Source: Nitrospirota bacterium | GTDB taxonomy: Bacteria; Nitrospirota; Thermodesulfovibrionia; Thermodesulfovibrionales; UBA1546 | Length of the DNA: 64,000 nucleotides | Assembly: GCA_009773185.1 (NCBI GenBank) | Contig: WPIF01000001.1 | Coordinates: 62,001 to 126,000 of the forward strand | Reading direction: 5' to 3' | In this document: positions 50,963 to 60,433 of the stretch, in pieces | How the letters are laid out: every line of letters begins with the position of its first letter | Position numbering within the stretch: position 1 is the first letter of the stretch | Made by a program: the position numbers and the translations under genes | Notes under the pieces: model-generated | The model's input: only the letters and a program-made list of their open reading frames with translations | What the model was told of the DNA's origin: nothing | Database searches by the model: none

Positions 50963-52098
50963 TATGAGTTATTATGGCACCTTACAAGCTTGAGGAGCCC
51001 TTCGGCTATTGATCTTGCGCCATCTTTACCAATGCTCATATGTGTTGGCAAGTTGATGAGCCTTGATATAACATCTATAGCAACAGGAAATTTGCTAGGA
51101 CTGTTATGTTTTGCAGCATAATAGGGCTGTTGATGGCAAAGCGGCTCATACATCCATGTAATACGTGTGTAGAATTCCTGTGCCATTTTTTTCTGTATGT
51201 CATTACGATTGATTCGTTTATCGAGCAAAATGGGATAACGCCAGTACGAATTACACTCATGTGGTTCCGGGTCTATGGCGGTCAGTAATTCACATGTCTT
51301 TAGCGTCTCGTGATAGATAGAAGCAATCTCTCTGGCATGACGAACTATTTCTTCCAATCTTTTGTGTTGATGAACTCCTAATATCGCCGGAATTTCTGCC
51401 AAGCGGAAGTTGTTGCCTGCCCGGTCAAATTCCGTGCCCGATACAGCCCTCCCATGGTCACGCAAAGACTTTACTGCCACGGCCAAATCATTATTGTCAG
51501 TTGTGATGGCGCCGCCTTCTCCTGTAGTGAGAACTTTTGTTGCATAATAACTGAAACACCCTGCAATCCCCAAACTCCCCGCGGGTTTACCCAAGTAAGT
51601 GGCTCCATGTGCATGCGCAGCATCTTCCATGAGAAATAGGTTATTCTTTTTGCAGAGTTCCTGAATGTCCTTTATTTGAGTTGCCATTAAGCCAAACATA
51701 TGGACCAAGATCACACCTCGTGTATTCCGGGTAATACACGACTCAAGGCTTTCAACTGAAATCGCAAGGTTTTTTTCAGAGATATCCGCAAATACCGGCA
51801 CACCGCCTGCACGTACTACACTATTTGGCGTTGCAACAAAGGTATCCGTTGGCACTATTACCTCACCACCGTCTATTTTTAGCGCTGTTAGCACTAACTC
51901 CAAAGCAGTTCCACCGGAATTTACACCAAAGGCATATTTTATCCCTGTCATTCTGGCACATAATTGCTCAAATTCTTTCAGATGTACACCCTGCGTTAAT
52001 TGACCAGAAGTTAACACCTTTTCTATCTCTTTTAGAATTATTACTCTGTCCTCAGCAGGGAAATAAGGCATTGCACCCTGATACTTAATGTTGTCCAT
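50962..52098 (-). CDS. DegT/DnrJ/EryC1/StrS sugar aminotransferase
   Basis: A 378-residue PLP enzyme: GVNSGGTALELVLTAL, HMFGLMA, MEDAAHAHGATY and SYYATKVLTTGEGG with the PLP lysine. The ATG follows AGGTGA at a short distance and overlaps the end of the WbqC gene by 14 nt. Confidence 0.92.
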   Translation of the reverse strand: MDNIKYQGAMPYFPAEDRVIILKEIEKVLTSGQLTQGVHLKEFEQLCARMTGIKYAFGVNSGGTALELVLTALKIDGGEVIVPTDTFVATPNSVVRAGGVPVFADISEKNLAISVESLESCITRNTRGVILVHMFGLMATQIKDIQELCKKNNLFLMEDAAHAHGATYLGKPAGSLGIAGCFSYYATKVLTTGEGGAITTDNNDLAVAVKSLRDHGRAVSGTEFDRAGNNFRLAEIPAILGVHQHKRLEEIVRHAREIASIYHETLKTCELLTAIDPEPHECNSYWRYPILLDKRINRNDIQKKMAQEFYTRITWMYEPLCHQQPYYAAKHNSPSKFPVAIDVISRLINLPTHMSIGKDGARSIAEGLLKLVRCHNNS

Positions 52099-52810
52099 AT
52101 TTCACCTGCTCCTTCCTGTGATGTTCAAAAACCGATTTTAAATCACAGGGCCCGCAATTCAAAACATAATCTAACGCACTCAGGTAGGGTTCAAAGGGAC
52201 CATGCCGTTGAGAATATTCAAAAATTGTATAACTAAGAAAATAAAAATTAATCCCGTGAGGAATGAACTCATCCGGTGGATGGTAAGTTTCGGTTCCCGG
52301 TTTTACAATAAAATGTGTTCCCCCAAAATATTTGCAGAGATTTACAAGTTTTTCATTCTTGCTTCCTTGAATAGAGATCTCACTTGAAAGGTAACAAGGC
52401 GTTTCTATCCTAAATTCTCGCTTCAAAAAATTTATTAAAGGGATTAAGACTTCAATGAGTTTTTCGCTTTGGTTTTGATATAAACACTCAATTTCGTCCT
52501 GATAAAGCTTAAAATAAGGTGCTTTTGCATAATATTGTTTTAGTGTTTTAAAATGCTTAATATTCCAGTTGACCTTCCAGTTAACCAGAATTTCGTTAAT
52601 CAATGCGGTAGACTGACCCCTATATAAAACAGGTACTGTCAATAAAATACGGCCGTCAAATCCTTTTAGTGCATTCCTGTTAAAAAAGCTGTTTTTCGAG
52701 TATTGAACATCGTCGAGTATAATAAAAACATCCGAATAAACCATTCTTTCGAAAAATGGTAGCCATGGGATGTAGGAAGGCTGCACAATCCCGATAGTCT
52801 TACGTTCCAT
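52085..52810 (-). CDS. WbqC-family protein
   Basis: About 241 residues: IGIVQPSYIPWLPFFERMVYSDVFIILDDVQYSKNSF opens the protein, the unmistakable WbqC signature. The family is tied to O-antigen or glycolipid synthesis, with a suggested acyl or amino-sugar modifying role. The frame opens at GTG 52822, but the ATG at 52810 with AGGAG about 11 nt upstream is more likely. Confidence 0.88.
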   Translation of the reverse strand: MERKTIGIVQPSYIPWLPFFERMVYSDVFIILDDVQYSKNSFFNRNALKGFDGRILLTVPVLYRGQSTALINEILVNWKVNWNIKHFKTLKQYYAKAPYFKLYQDEIECLYQNQSEKLIEVLIPLINFLKREFRIETPCYLSSEISIQGSKNEKLVNLCKYFGGTHFIVKPGTETYHPPDEFIPHGINFYFLSYTIFEYSQRHGPFEPYLSALDYVLNCGPCDLKSVFEHHRKEQVKYGQH

Positions 52811-52909
52811 AGGCGGAAACACTCCTATTTATATATACCGATTACGCAGTATTTCATAAAAATCTATAGAGTGGCTTCTTGATTTTTTATAGAAAGAACA
52901 CGAAAGCTG

Positions 52910-53929
52910 CTAAGCATATTCAATTATTTCTGCAACACCTGTCTGGAGTGATTTTTCGCACGCAATACTCACACTTATCCCATCAAATATGGCCTCAGTC
53001 TCAGATGTAATATCCTTATTGTTTATAATAGCATTAATAAAATCTGGCAGTAAAGCACCCTTGGTTTGCGGTAAGGAGGCCAGTTCGACCATGCTGGCCA
53101 TTACTACTGGGTCACGTGTAAGATGTAATCTTGGACCTGCGTCATCGTATATGAATGTGCCTTCTGTACCAAATAACCTGACTACATGCTGGTGCCGATG
53201 AACACAACCAAGATTCACAGTAATCCTACTTACCATATCATTTTCACCAAATAATAAAGCGGATACAAAATCTTTCTTCTTAAAAGTTGTACCTTCTGTA
53301 CTGATTTGATTTCCTTTTGAAAATGCCATAAATGGCTTCTTTCCTGTAATCCAGAGCATCAGATCAATTAGATGAATGCCTCCACCCTGTAAGGCTGAAT
53401 ATGTATCTATCTGTCCACGCCAACCATGCAAAATTTTATGCAAACGCCCATACAGGTAATCACCATCAAAAGAATATATTTCCCCAAACATGCCTTCACC
53501 ACAGTTCTTTTTCAACCATTTATAGAGCGGCACTGACCTGAGGACTAAATTACTGCCCAGTTTCAGCATTCCCCTATGCTCTGACCATACTTTTTTAACA
53601 GCCTTTAGCTGTTCAAGCGTCTGGCACAAGGGTTTTTCTACAAAAACATGTTTCCCCGCATTGAGCGCCTTAACAACTTGTTCGAAATGGGTGTCATCAT
53701 ATGATGCAATGGAGACCAGTTGAACATCATTGCTTTGTAGTAATGTATCGAAATCTGGAGCCACCTTTCCAACGCCAAATTCTTTAACTGCCCTCTCCGA
53801 TTTAGTAAAATCAATATCATAAAACCATGAAATTTTGCAATTACGGTTGGCAGAATATGTTCGAGAATGTTCCATCCCTACGCCTAACCCTACGATAGCC
53901 ACCCCAAGAATATCAGTTTTATCGTTCAT
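52910..53929 (-). CDS. Gfo/Idh/MocA-family oxidoreductase
   Basis: A 339-residue NAD(P)-dependent sugar dehydrogenase: GVAIVGLGVGMEHSRTY (Rossmann), the VFVEKPLCQ motif at about residues 96-104 and GGGIHLIDLMLWITG. It probably oxidises or reduces a nucleotide-sugar hydroxyl. It is an intact paralogue of the decapitated gene at 56174-56953. Confidence 0.9.
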   Translation of the reverse strand: MNDKTDILGVAIVGLGVGMEHSRTYSANRNCKISWFYDIDFTKSERAVKEFGVGKVAPDFDTLLQSNDVQLVSIASYDDTHFEQVVKALNAGKHVFVEKPLCQTLEQLKAVKKVWSEHRGMLKLGSNLVLRSVPLYKWLKKNCGEGMFGEIYSFDGDYLYGRLHKILHGWRGQIDTYSALQGGGIHLIDLMLWITGKKPFMAFSKGNQISTEGTTFKKKDFVSALLFGENDMVSRITVNLGCVHRHQHVVRLFGTEGTFIYDDAGPRLHLTRDPVVMASMVELASLPQTKGALLPDFINAIINNKDITSETEAIFDGISVSIACEKSLQTGVAEIIEYA

Positions 53930-53983
53930 ACTATCTTCTCATACCTAATCGTACCGATAACGTCGAACGATACAAGTCAATTT

Positions 53984-55030
53984 TTAACATGATGAACCCT
54001 TGCACAGAGATGGATTCCGCTCAAATAGATCTTTATACCACTCGATGTATTTCGGATAACCTCTATCCAGCGACCAACCCGGTACATAACCAATCAGGGA
54101 TCGCGCCTTTTCCACCGAAAGTGTACCTCGATCTGGCATAAGCGCGTCTTTAGGAATGCTGCGTACCGTAATATTTGGGAAATAGATCCGTAAAATCTTA
54201 ATCATATCGCCGATCGTGCGCGCAGACCCGTAGGTGAGATTGAAAATTTGATTGATCGCGTTGTCGTTCTCAATAGCCTTCGTAATACCATCCACGAGAT
54301 CCTGGATGTAAGTAAAGTCCAGCCCATCGGACCCATCGCCATTGATCGTGATCTCTTTGCCAAAGAGGGCGTTTTCAATAAAGATCTGTCCGACGCGACG
54401 GCTGATACAGCGCTCACCATAGAGTGCGGAAGGCCGGATGATGGTGTAGGGCAACCCGAAAACCTGATTATAGGCAATGACGAGTTTCTCTCCACCAAAT
54501 TTCAAGGCACCGTATATACCCAAGGGTTCGCAGTGGGTGCTCTCGTCTACCTGACTTTCCTTGAAGTGCCCATAGACCATGCTGGAGGAAAAATAGATAA
54601 ATTGCTCCACTCGTCCTTTTGCATTGTCGAGGGCGTTTTCGAGTGTTCTGAAACTATGGTCAAAGGTTGAATAAGGGTCTTTATTTGAGCGATTGGCATG
54701 AGAGACCGCTGCAAGATGTACAATCACCTGTGGATTAGTTTTCGCCAATAAATGGGAGAGGGCATGGTAGTCACGCGCATCCTGGACTAACAACGGAATA
54801 TCCGCCTGGCGCAGAAGCTGCAGGCGTTCATTAATTACGGCAAGTGAAAGCTCGGGATGGGGCAAGTTGTCAGTATTACCGATGACCGAAGTAAGATTGT
54901 TAACTTCCAACCCATCGATCAAAGACACTTCAGCGCCCAGACTTTTTAGATGGAGGGCCATATTGTGGCCAATAAAACCAGCTCCTCCAATAATTGTGAT
55001 GCGGCGACCTTTTATAGGTTTTATACTCAT
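53984..55030 (-). CDS. NAD-dependent epimerase/dehydratase
   Basis: A 348-residue extended SDR: ITIIGGAGFIGHNMALHL, FSSSMVYGH, the catalytic YGALK (YxxxK) and DFTYIQDLVDGI. It lies 2 nt from the aminotransferase gene and probably works with it. Confidence 0.89.
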   Translation of the reverse strand: MSIKPIKGRRITIIGGAGFIGHNMALHLKSLGAEVSLIDGLEVNNLTSVIGNTDNLPHPELSLAVINERLQLLRQADIPLLVQDARDYHALSHLLAKTNPQVIVHLAAVSHANRSNKDPYSTFDHSFRTLENALDNAKGRVEQFIYFSSSMVYGHFKESQVDESTHCEPLGIYGALKFGGEKLVIAYNQVFGLPYTIIRPSALYGERCISRRVGQIFIENALFGKEITINGDGSDGLDFTYIQDLVDGITKAIENDNAINQIFNLTYGSARTIGDMIKILRIYFPNITVRSIPKDALMPDRGTLSVEKARSLIGYVPGWSLDRGYPKYIEWYKDLFERNPSLCKGSSC

Positions 55031-55031
55031 A

Positions 55032-56177
55032 TTAATATTCTCCTTTGATAATGTCTTTCAGGTTCGAAGCAATCTCGACCATATCGTTAGTATTCAGATG
55101 GGGCCCGACAGGAAGGGCAATAGATGCGTCACTGATGCGCGCCGCATGGGGAAAGCGGCTTGCCTCATACCCATACTTCTCCCTGTAATATGTCATCCGC
55201 GGTACTGGTTGAGGGTAATAGACACTGGCGCCGATGCCGCGCTCAGCAAGCGCAGTAAGAATTTCAGGCCGCAACGGCGCTAAATCATCACCAAGCACAA
55301 CTGATAGGCAATAATGGCTGCTTAGTAAACGATTCATTGGAGCGGGCAGAACGCGAAGCCGCGGTACATCTGTCAGAGCTTCGGATAAGGCCTGGTGATT
55401 TTTGGCTCTTTGCGCCAGAAAACCCGGCAGTTTCTTGACTTGTTCTATTCCTATTGCTGCATGAATTTCACTCATTCTGTAATTGAAGCCAAGGGTTACG
55501 GTATCATAGACACCGGGAACCTTGCGTTCTCCATGTGTGCGGTCCACTCCGAACGCTTTTTTAAGCTTCAGCTTGGCGGCTAATTCACCGTCGCGAAGAA
55601 TAATCATCCCTCCTTCAGCCGTAGTGATATGCTTTACCGGATAAAAGGAAAATACACCAACATCGCCATGCAAACCAGTGTGTATGCCGTCAACTTTTGC
55701 GCCCAGGGACAAGGCACAATCCTCAAGTAGAAAAAGATTGTGACGACGAGCTATCTCAACAACCGCTGGCATATCAACAGGCACACCCAGATAGTGTACC
55801 ACTGCAATGGCACGTGTGCGCGACGTAATCATTGCTTCGATCTGATCAATATCAATGTTGCCTGATTCGGGCTCGGCATCCACAAAAACAGGGCGCGCTC
55901 CGGTCAGTTCTACAGCGTGAGCGGTAGCAATATGAGTTTGCGCCGGGACTATAACTTCATCACCCGGCCCATAACCTAGCGAAAAGTAGACAAGGTGCAT
56001 GCCAGCCGTACAGGAAGATACGCTGACAGCATACGGCGCAGCAGTAAATTGTGCAAAGGCTTGTTCAAATTCAGTGGCCTTAGGTCCATGAACAAGAGTA
56101 GCCCCTTGCAAAACATCAAGAACAGCGTTGCGCTCATTTTCTCCGATCATAGGATATCCAAAAGGTATTCTTATCAT
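55032..56177 (-). CDS. DegT/DnrJ/EryC1/StrS sugar aminotransferase
   Basis: About 381 residues: SSCTAGMHLVYFSLG, HYLGVPVDM, LEDCALSLGA and SFYPVKHITTAEGG with the PLP lysine. The frame begins at GTG 56189, but the ATG at 56177 has GGGAGGA 3-4 nt upstream and gives an ATGA overlap with the preceding fragment. Confidence 0.91.
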   Translation of the reverse strand: MIRIPFGYPMIGENERNAVLDVLQGATLVHGPKATEFEQAFAQFTAAPYAVSVSSCTAGMHLVYFSLGYGPGDEVIVPAQTHIATAHAVELTGARPVFVDAEPESGNIDIDQIEAMITSRTRAIAVVHYLGVPVDMPAVVEIARRHNLFLLEDCALSLGAKVDGIHTGLHGDVGVFSFYPVKHITTAEGGMIILRDGELAAKLKLKKAFGVDRTHGERKVPGVYDTVTLGFNYRMSEIHAAIGIEQVKKLPGFLAQRAKNHQALSEALTDVPRLRVLPAPMNRLLSSHYCLSVVLGDDLAPLRPEILTALAERGIGASVYYPQPVPRMTYYREKYGYEASRFPHAARISDASIALPVGPHLNTNDMVEIASNLKDIIKGEY

Positions 56178-56953
56178 TGCTCCTCCCACAGGTTTTTTAC
56201 TTTAATCACTTCATTTCTCTGAACTGCTTTTTCAATAGCAAAACAGACAGACATAGCAGCAAATATCTCCCGGGCCGTAACCTCTGGTTGGCTATTTTTA
56301 AGGATCGCCTCAATAAAGCTAAAAAGGAAGTCTCCCTTGTTAACCCCTGGATAAGCTGCAACCACTGCCTCAGGTTCGACCTTCGGGTCCCGGGAACGAT
56401 ATAGTTCTCCGGTTTTTCGACCATTGATAAATGTCGCCTTTGTTCCATACACAGCCAGCGGATGAAAATGGGGAAATACACAGCCAAAGTTCGCCGTCAT
56501 CTTGCCAACGGTACCGCTCTTGAATTTCAGAAGAGCCGCTACCAGATCATTATAGCGGAACTGGCTATTCTTCGTACAGATGCCGTTGCCATAAGCGCTG
56601 ACTTCTACTATCTCGTCCTGGGTCAGCCACAGCATAAGATCAATCATATGAACGCCGCCACCGTAAACTACTGAATAAAATTCAATCTTACCCCTCCACC
56701 CCTCCGTAATCTTTTCAATCCGCCCGTAATTGTAATCCCCTTCGAGATAGTAAATGTCACCCATATCACCTGACATAATCATCTTTTTTAATGTCTGGAA
56801 ACGTGGCGACCTCCGAAGAATTAGGTTGGAGGATAATTTCAAATGGGGCTTTTCTCGCAAGCGATCCCGGATATCAATAGCCTCTGTTTCGTAAAGACAC
56901 AATGGTTTCTCGACAAAAACATGCTTATTGTGATCAAGTGGAGGCCTGTGCAT
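56174..56953 (-). pseudogene. Gfo/Idh/MocA oxidoreductase lacking its Rossmann half
   Basis: The 259-residue frame begins only at NKHVFVEKPLC, which lies at residues about 93-104 in the intact paralogue (52910-53929). About 83 residues, including the GxGxxG nucleotide site, are missing; the rest (GGGVHMIDLMLWL and onward) is complete. The start codon lies inside the cytidylyltransferase gene. A deletion has probably joined the two genes, so the protein is unlikely to bind NAD(P) by itself. Confidence 0.8.
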
Positions 56954-57620
56954 GAAGGGCCAGGAGCGCTTTCAAGTCGTATTCCCAGTGGGGCTTATCC
57001 ATAAGGTGTATCATTTTTTCCACAACAAGGAAATCTTCTGGTGTATCAACAGACAATTGCACGGACCCCATATCCAGACCCGATTCTATATTGAAAATGC
57101 TGAAGCGTTCCTTATGCCGATAAAAATAAGGGGTCACATGCTCCCGATCATATTCATCAGTAAATAGCGGATAATGGCTACGGTAAACATCGCTCTTAAT
57201 CACCTCTACAGACTGGCCTTTCGGAAAGGTTCTTTTTTGCGCATTGGTGACAATATCGTAGGAGGACTTGCAAAAAACATCCACAACCTGAGACACGAGG
57301 CGCTGATCCATGAGGGGGCTGTCTCCATTGATGCGTACAAAAGCATCGACAGTAAAGACCGAGAGGAGATCATAAAAGCGCTTCGCAACATTCTTTAGAG
57401 AACCCCTGAAATAGGGGATTCCTTGCACGATACAAAAATCAACAATCGGACCATCGCTCTTGTCATCGGAAGTCGCAATCACAATTACATTTAGAACGGA
57501 ACTTTTTTTCAATCGCTCAACAAGATAAAGTAGAAGCGGCTTGCCGTTTATTTCCTTAAGCACCTTACCGGAAAATCTTTGCGATCCCATTCTTGCCTGT
57601 ATAACAGCACCAATTTTCAT
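56934..57620 (-). CDS. SpsF/NeuA-like cytidylyltransferase
   Basis: A 228-residue nucleotidyltransferase: IGAVIQARMGSQRFSGKVLKEI (NTP site with lysine) and AFVRINGDSPLMD (metal site). The family activates nonulosonic or related acids with CTP. The ATG overlaps the stop of the pseB remnant (ATGA). The C-terminal HAQAST is at the junction with the truncated Gfo/Idh gene and may not be original. Confidence 0.88.
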   Translation of the reverse strand: MKIGAVIQARMGSQRFSGKVLKEINGKPLLLYLVERLKKSSVLNVIVIATSDDKSDGPIVDFCIVQGIPYFRGSLKNVAKRFYDLLSVFTVDAFVRINGDSPLMDQRLVSQVVDVFCKSSYDIVTNAQKRTFPKGQSVEVIKSDVYRSHYPLFTDEYDREHVTPYFYRHKERFSIFNIESGLDMGSVQLSVDTPEDFLVVEKMIHLMDKPHWEYDLKALLALHAQAST

Positions 57621-57748
57621 GACTGCTTTGTTAGATTTGCTCTTAAAAAGATGTTTGTTTTGATAGCCTCAATTAGTATTACTTCAGTGCATTTCTTTCC
57701 GAAAGAGCCTGTGCCTCCTGTAATTAAAATCGCTTTATTATTTAACAT
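57617..57748 (-). pseudogene. pseB: Remnant of UDP-GlcNAc 4,6-dehydratase (PseB type)
   Basis: A 43-codon frame not covered by any annotated gene. It starts [19 protein letters not shown], the N-terminus of PseB-like dehydratases, then jumps to EAIKTNI, which matches the internal 'ECIKTNI' segment found about 70 residues later in that family, then ends after 10 unrelated residues. The start has AAGGAG upstream within the end of fcl and overlaps fcl by 11 nt; the TGA overlaps the cytidylyltransferase start. It looks like an internally deleted pseB. Confidence 0.75.
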
Positions 57749-58688
57749 ATAATTTTTCTCCTTTTATTCGGTTTTTATACCATTCATACGTCTTCTTCGC
57801 GCCTTCTCTCAACGGTGTTTTTGCCTTCCAGCCAAGGGAATTTATGCGGCTTACATCAAGAACCTTATGCGGCATGCCGTCCGGCTTGCTGCTGTCAAAT
57901 CTTAATTCTCCTTTATACTCGGTGATATCTTTGACCATCTCCGCCAATTCTCTGATGGTTATACACTCGCCTGTGCCAATATTGATAATCTCGCTTTTAT
58001 CGTAATTTCCCATCAAAAATAAACACGCATCGGCAAGGTCATCAATAAAAAGAAATTCCCTTTTCGGATTGCCGCTTCCCCACACCTCCACATACGGCTT
58101 ATCATTCACTTTCGCCTCGTGAAACTTTCTTATCAGCGCAGGCAGAACATGGGAATTCATTAGGTCGAAGTTGTCATTTGGCCCATAGAGATTTGTAGGC
58201 ATAACAGATATGAAGTTTGTCCCATACTGTTTGTTATAGGATTGGCACATCCTGATGCCTGCGATCTTAGCAATTGCGTAGGGTTCATTTGTAGGCTCAA
58301 GATATCCGCTTAAAAGGTATTCCTCTTTCATTGGCTGGGGACAGTCTCTCGGATATATACAAGAACTGCCTAAAAACAACAGTTTTTTTACTCTATAAAT
58401 ATGGGCTGCGTTTGTTATATTTGCCTGCACCATAAGATTACTGTATATGAATTCAGCAGGATATGTGCTGTTGGCATGTATTCCGCCCACCTTAGCAGCG
58501 GCAAGAAAAACATACTCGGGTTTTTCTTTTTCAAAAAAGGCCTCAACAGCAGACTGCCGGCTAAGGTCCAGCTCTTTTCTGGCTCTATGGATGATATTTT
58601 TATACCCCTCGGATTCAAGCCTTCTCAGGATTGCAGAACCAACAAGGCCCCGATGTCCGGCAATGAATATTCTTGAATTATATTCCAT
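57738..58688 (-). CDS. fcl: GDP-L-fucose synthase
   Basis: A 316-residue [40 protein letters not shown] and PYAIAKIAG (Tyr and Lys of YxxxK), the epimerase/reductase layout of GDP-4-keto-6-deoxymannose conversion to GDP-L-fucose. It directly follows gmd, so GDP-fucose (or a derivative) is a precursor of the glycan. Confidence 0.94.
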   Translation of the reverse strand: MEYNSRIFIAGHRGLVGSAILRRLESEGYKNIIHRARKELDLSRQSAVEAFFEKEKPEYVFLAAAKVGGIHANSTYPAEFIYSNLMVQANITNAAHIYRVKKLLFLGSSCIYPRDCPQPMKEEYLLSGYLEPTNEPYAIAKIAGIRMCQSYNKQYGTNFISVMPTNLYGPNDNFDLMNSHVLPALIRKFHEAKVNDKPYVEVWGSGNPKREFLFIDDLADACLFLMGNYDKSEIINIGTGECITIRELAEMVKDITEYKGELRFDSSKPDGMPHKVLDVSRINSLGWKAKTPLREGAKKTYEWYKNRIKGEKLYVK

Positions 58689-58690
58689 TC

Positions 58691-58744
58691 TTCAACCTTT
58701 ACCTTGACACTCTTTAACCTTTTTGCCCCTCTTAACCTTTTTTT
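58691..58744. repeat. AACTTTT-type repeat, intergenic
   Basis: Units caacctttac, cttgacactc and ttaacctttttg fill the fcl-gmd spacer; the fcl ribosome site (AAAGG) is part of a repeat unit. Confidence 0.65.
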
Positions 58745-58747
58745 TAT

Positions 58748-59812
58748 TCACAGTCCGTTTCTCTTGCAGAGGAGTTCTCTTTCCGCTTCTTTAAGGTCTG
58801 ATATGAGCATCGTTTTTACAAGCTCTCTGAATGTCACTTTCGGCTGCCAGCCCAGTTTTTCTTTGGCCTTTGAAGCATCTCCTTCCAGGACGTCAACCTC
58901 TGTTGGCCGGAAATAATTCTTGTCAACTTCTATGAGAACCTCATTTGTTTCTTCGTTCACACCCTTTTCATCTGCTCCCTTTCCAACCCACTTTATATTG
59001 ATACCTACTTCCTTAAAAGCCAATACCGCAAACTCACGCACTGAGTGTGTTTCTCCTGTTGCTATAACAAAGTCATCCGGCCGGGGCTGCTGAAGCATAA
59101 GCCACATGGCTTCCACATAGTCCTTTGCATGGCCCCAGTCCCTCTTTGCATCAAGATTCCCGATGTAAAGTTTCTTCTGAAGGCCAAGTTTAATCCTTGA
59201 TGCAGCCATTGTTATCTTCCTTGTAACAAAGGTTTCCCCTCTTACCGGCGATTCATGATTAAAGAGAATGCCATTGCAGGCGAACATATTGTATGCCTCC
59301 CGGTAATTAACAGTTATCCAGTAAGCATAAAGTTTTGCAACACCGTAGGGGCTCCTTGGATAAAAAGGAGTCTTTTCTGTCTGGGGTATTTCCTGTGCAA
59401 GGCCGTAAAGTTCGCTTGTTGACGCCTGATAGAACTTTGTCTTATCCGTCATTCCTAAAAGTCTTATCGCTTCCAAAACCCTTAAAGTCCCAAGGGCATC
59501 GGCATTTGCCGTGTATTCCGGTGTTTCAAAGGATACTTTGACATGGCTCTGGGCAGCAAGATTATATATCTCGTTAGGCTGCGTTTCCTGAATCAATCTT
59601 ATTATATTAGTTGAATCAGTCAGATCACCGTAATGGAGAAACATCTTAACATCTTTTTCATGGGGGTCCTTATAAAACCGGTCAATTCTGCCGGTGTTAT
59701 ATGATGAAGAACGCCTCTTTACGCCATGAACTGTGTATCCCTTGCCCAGAAGCAATTCCGCAAGATATGCGCCGTCCTGTCCCGTAATGCCTGTAATTAA
59801 TGCAGTCTTCAT
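58748..59812 (-). CDS. gmd: GDP-mannose 4,6-dehydratase
   Basis: A 354-residue extended [49 protein letters not shown] and [12 protein letters not shown] (catalytic Tyr and Lys), all characteristic of Gmd. It makes GDP-4-keto-6-deoxymannose. It is the first sugar gene after the RfaH-like antiterminator, with an ops-like element in between. Confidence 0.95.
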   Translation of the reverse strand: MKTALITGITGQDGAYLAELLLGKGYTVHGVKRRSSSYNTGRIDRFYKDPHEKDVKMFLHYGDLTDSTNIIRLIQETQPNEIYNLAAQSHVKVSFETPEYTANADALGTLRVLEAIRLLGMTDKTKFYQASTSELYGLAQEIPQTEKTPFYPRSPYGVAKLYAYWITVNYREAYNMFACNGILFNHESPVRGETFVTRKITMAASRIKLGLQKKLYIGNLDAKRDWGHAKDYVEAMWLMLQQPRPDDFVIATGETHSVREFAVLAFKEVGINIKWVGKGADEKGVNEETNEVLIEVDKNYFRPTEVDVLEGDASKAKEKLGWQPKVTFRELVKTMLISDLKEAERELLCKRNGL

Positions 59813-59834
59813 AAATAAATCCCCTTATTTTTGC

Positions 59835-59845
59835 AGGCTACCGCC
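59835..59845 (-). promoter_or_regulatory. ops-like element
   Basis: The minus strand reads GGCGGTAGCCT, an exact match to the GGCGGTAGYNT ops consensus where RfaH engages RNA polymerase. It can form GGC-GGTA-GCC, a small hairpin like that of the non-template strand in RfaH-ops complexes. It sits between the RfaH-like gene and gmd in the correct orientation. Confidence 0.65.
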
Positions 59846-59900
59846 ATTCAGGGTTTTAACCTGCTCGCCGATGGAATGTCTAGTTTCCATTCCCATTTTT

Positions 59901-59932
59901 CTACACGCTATACGCTAAAAACTACACGCTAT
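59901..59932. repeat. CTACACGCTA-type short repeat
   Basis: ctacacgctatacgct and ctacacgctat flank a short A-rich stretch just after the end of the RfaH-like gene. Same family as 1198, 3645, 16915 and 63827. Confidence 0.75.
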
Positions 59933-59939
59933 CTTAACG

Positions 59940-60431
59940 TCACGCCGTCTTCATTAAAAAGGCCTTGTCTACAACAATCCTTGCCTGATATTCAATTGCA
60001 GTCAGAAGTAAAATTACCCGCTCCTGCCCGCTTATCTCCTTCTCAAAGATTCCACTCAATCCCTGCAACGGGCCGTCCTTTATGGTTACCCTGTCGCCGC
60101 TCCTGAGTTCAGGCGGCTTTATAGAAATAAGCCCGTTTTCCTCCTGCGATTTTATTAAATCAATAACCTCATCTGATACAGGCCATGGCGAATCACCGCC
60201 GACAATCTTTCTGACCCCCCTCGTATATTTAATCATCCAGGAGAAATTAACCGGTTCAAACCTGACAAATATATAACAGGGGAAAAGCGGACCGATTATA
60301 TCCGTATAAACACCATGGACATATTTCCTCTGCTTTAGTTTTGGATTAAAGACCTCAAGCCCTGCACCCTTAAGAGAATCAGCCACAATGTTTTCCTGTT
60401 TGGGTTTTGTATATATTGCATGCCACTGCAT
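59940..60431 (-). CDS. RfaH-like NusG paralogue (transcription antiterminator)
   Basis: A 163-residue protein with an N-terminal NGN domain (QWHAIYTKPKQE, PLFPCYIFVRFE, IKYTRGVRKIVG) and a C-terminal KOW domain (RSGDRVTIKDGPLQGLSGIF). The length equals RfaH, and the TRGV segment that holds an ops-contact Arg in RfaH is present. It binds RNA polymerase and lets it read long distal operons, here about 39 kb of downstream genes. The ribosome site (GGAGGAG) is formed by the end of the upstream regulator gene. Confidence 0.9.
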   Translation of the reverse strand: MQWHAIYTKPKQENIVADSLKGAGLEVFNPKLKQRKYVHGVYTDIIGPLFPCYIFVRFEPVNFSWMIKYTRGVRKIVGGDSPWPVSDEVIDLIKSQEENGLISIKPPELRSGDRVTIKDGPLQGLSGIFEKEISGQERVILLLTAIEYQARIVVDKAFLMKTA

Positions 60432-60433
60432 AT

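Noticed and set aside
52823-52909. Internal promoter upstream of the WbqC gene
   Set aside because: A TATATA box is present, but the -35 match is poor; the 86-nt AT-rich spacer alone is not enough evidence.
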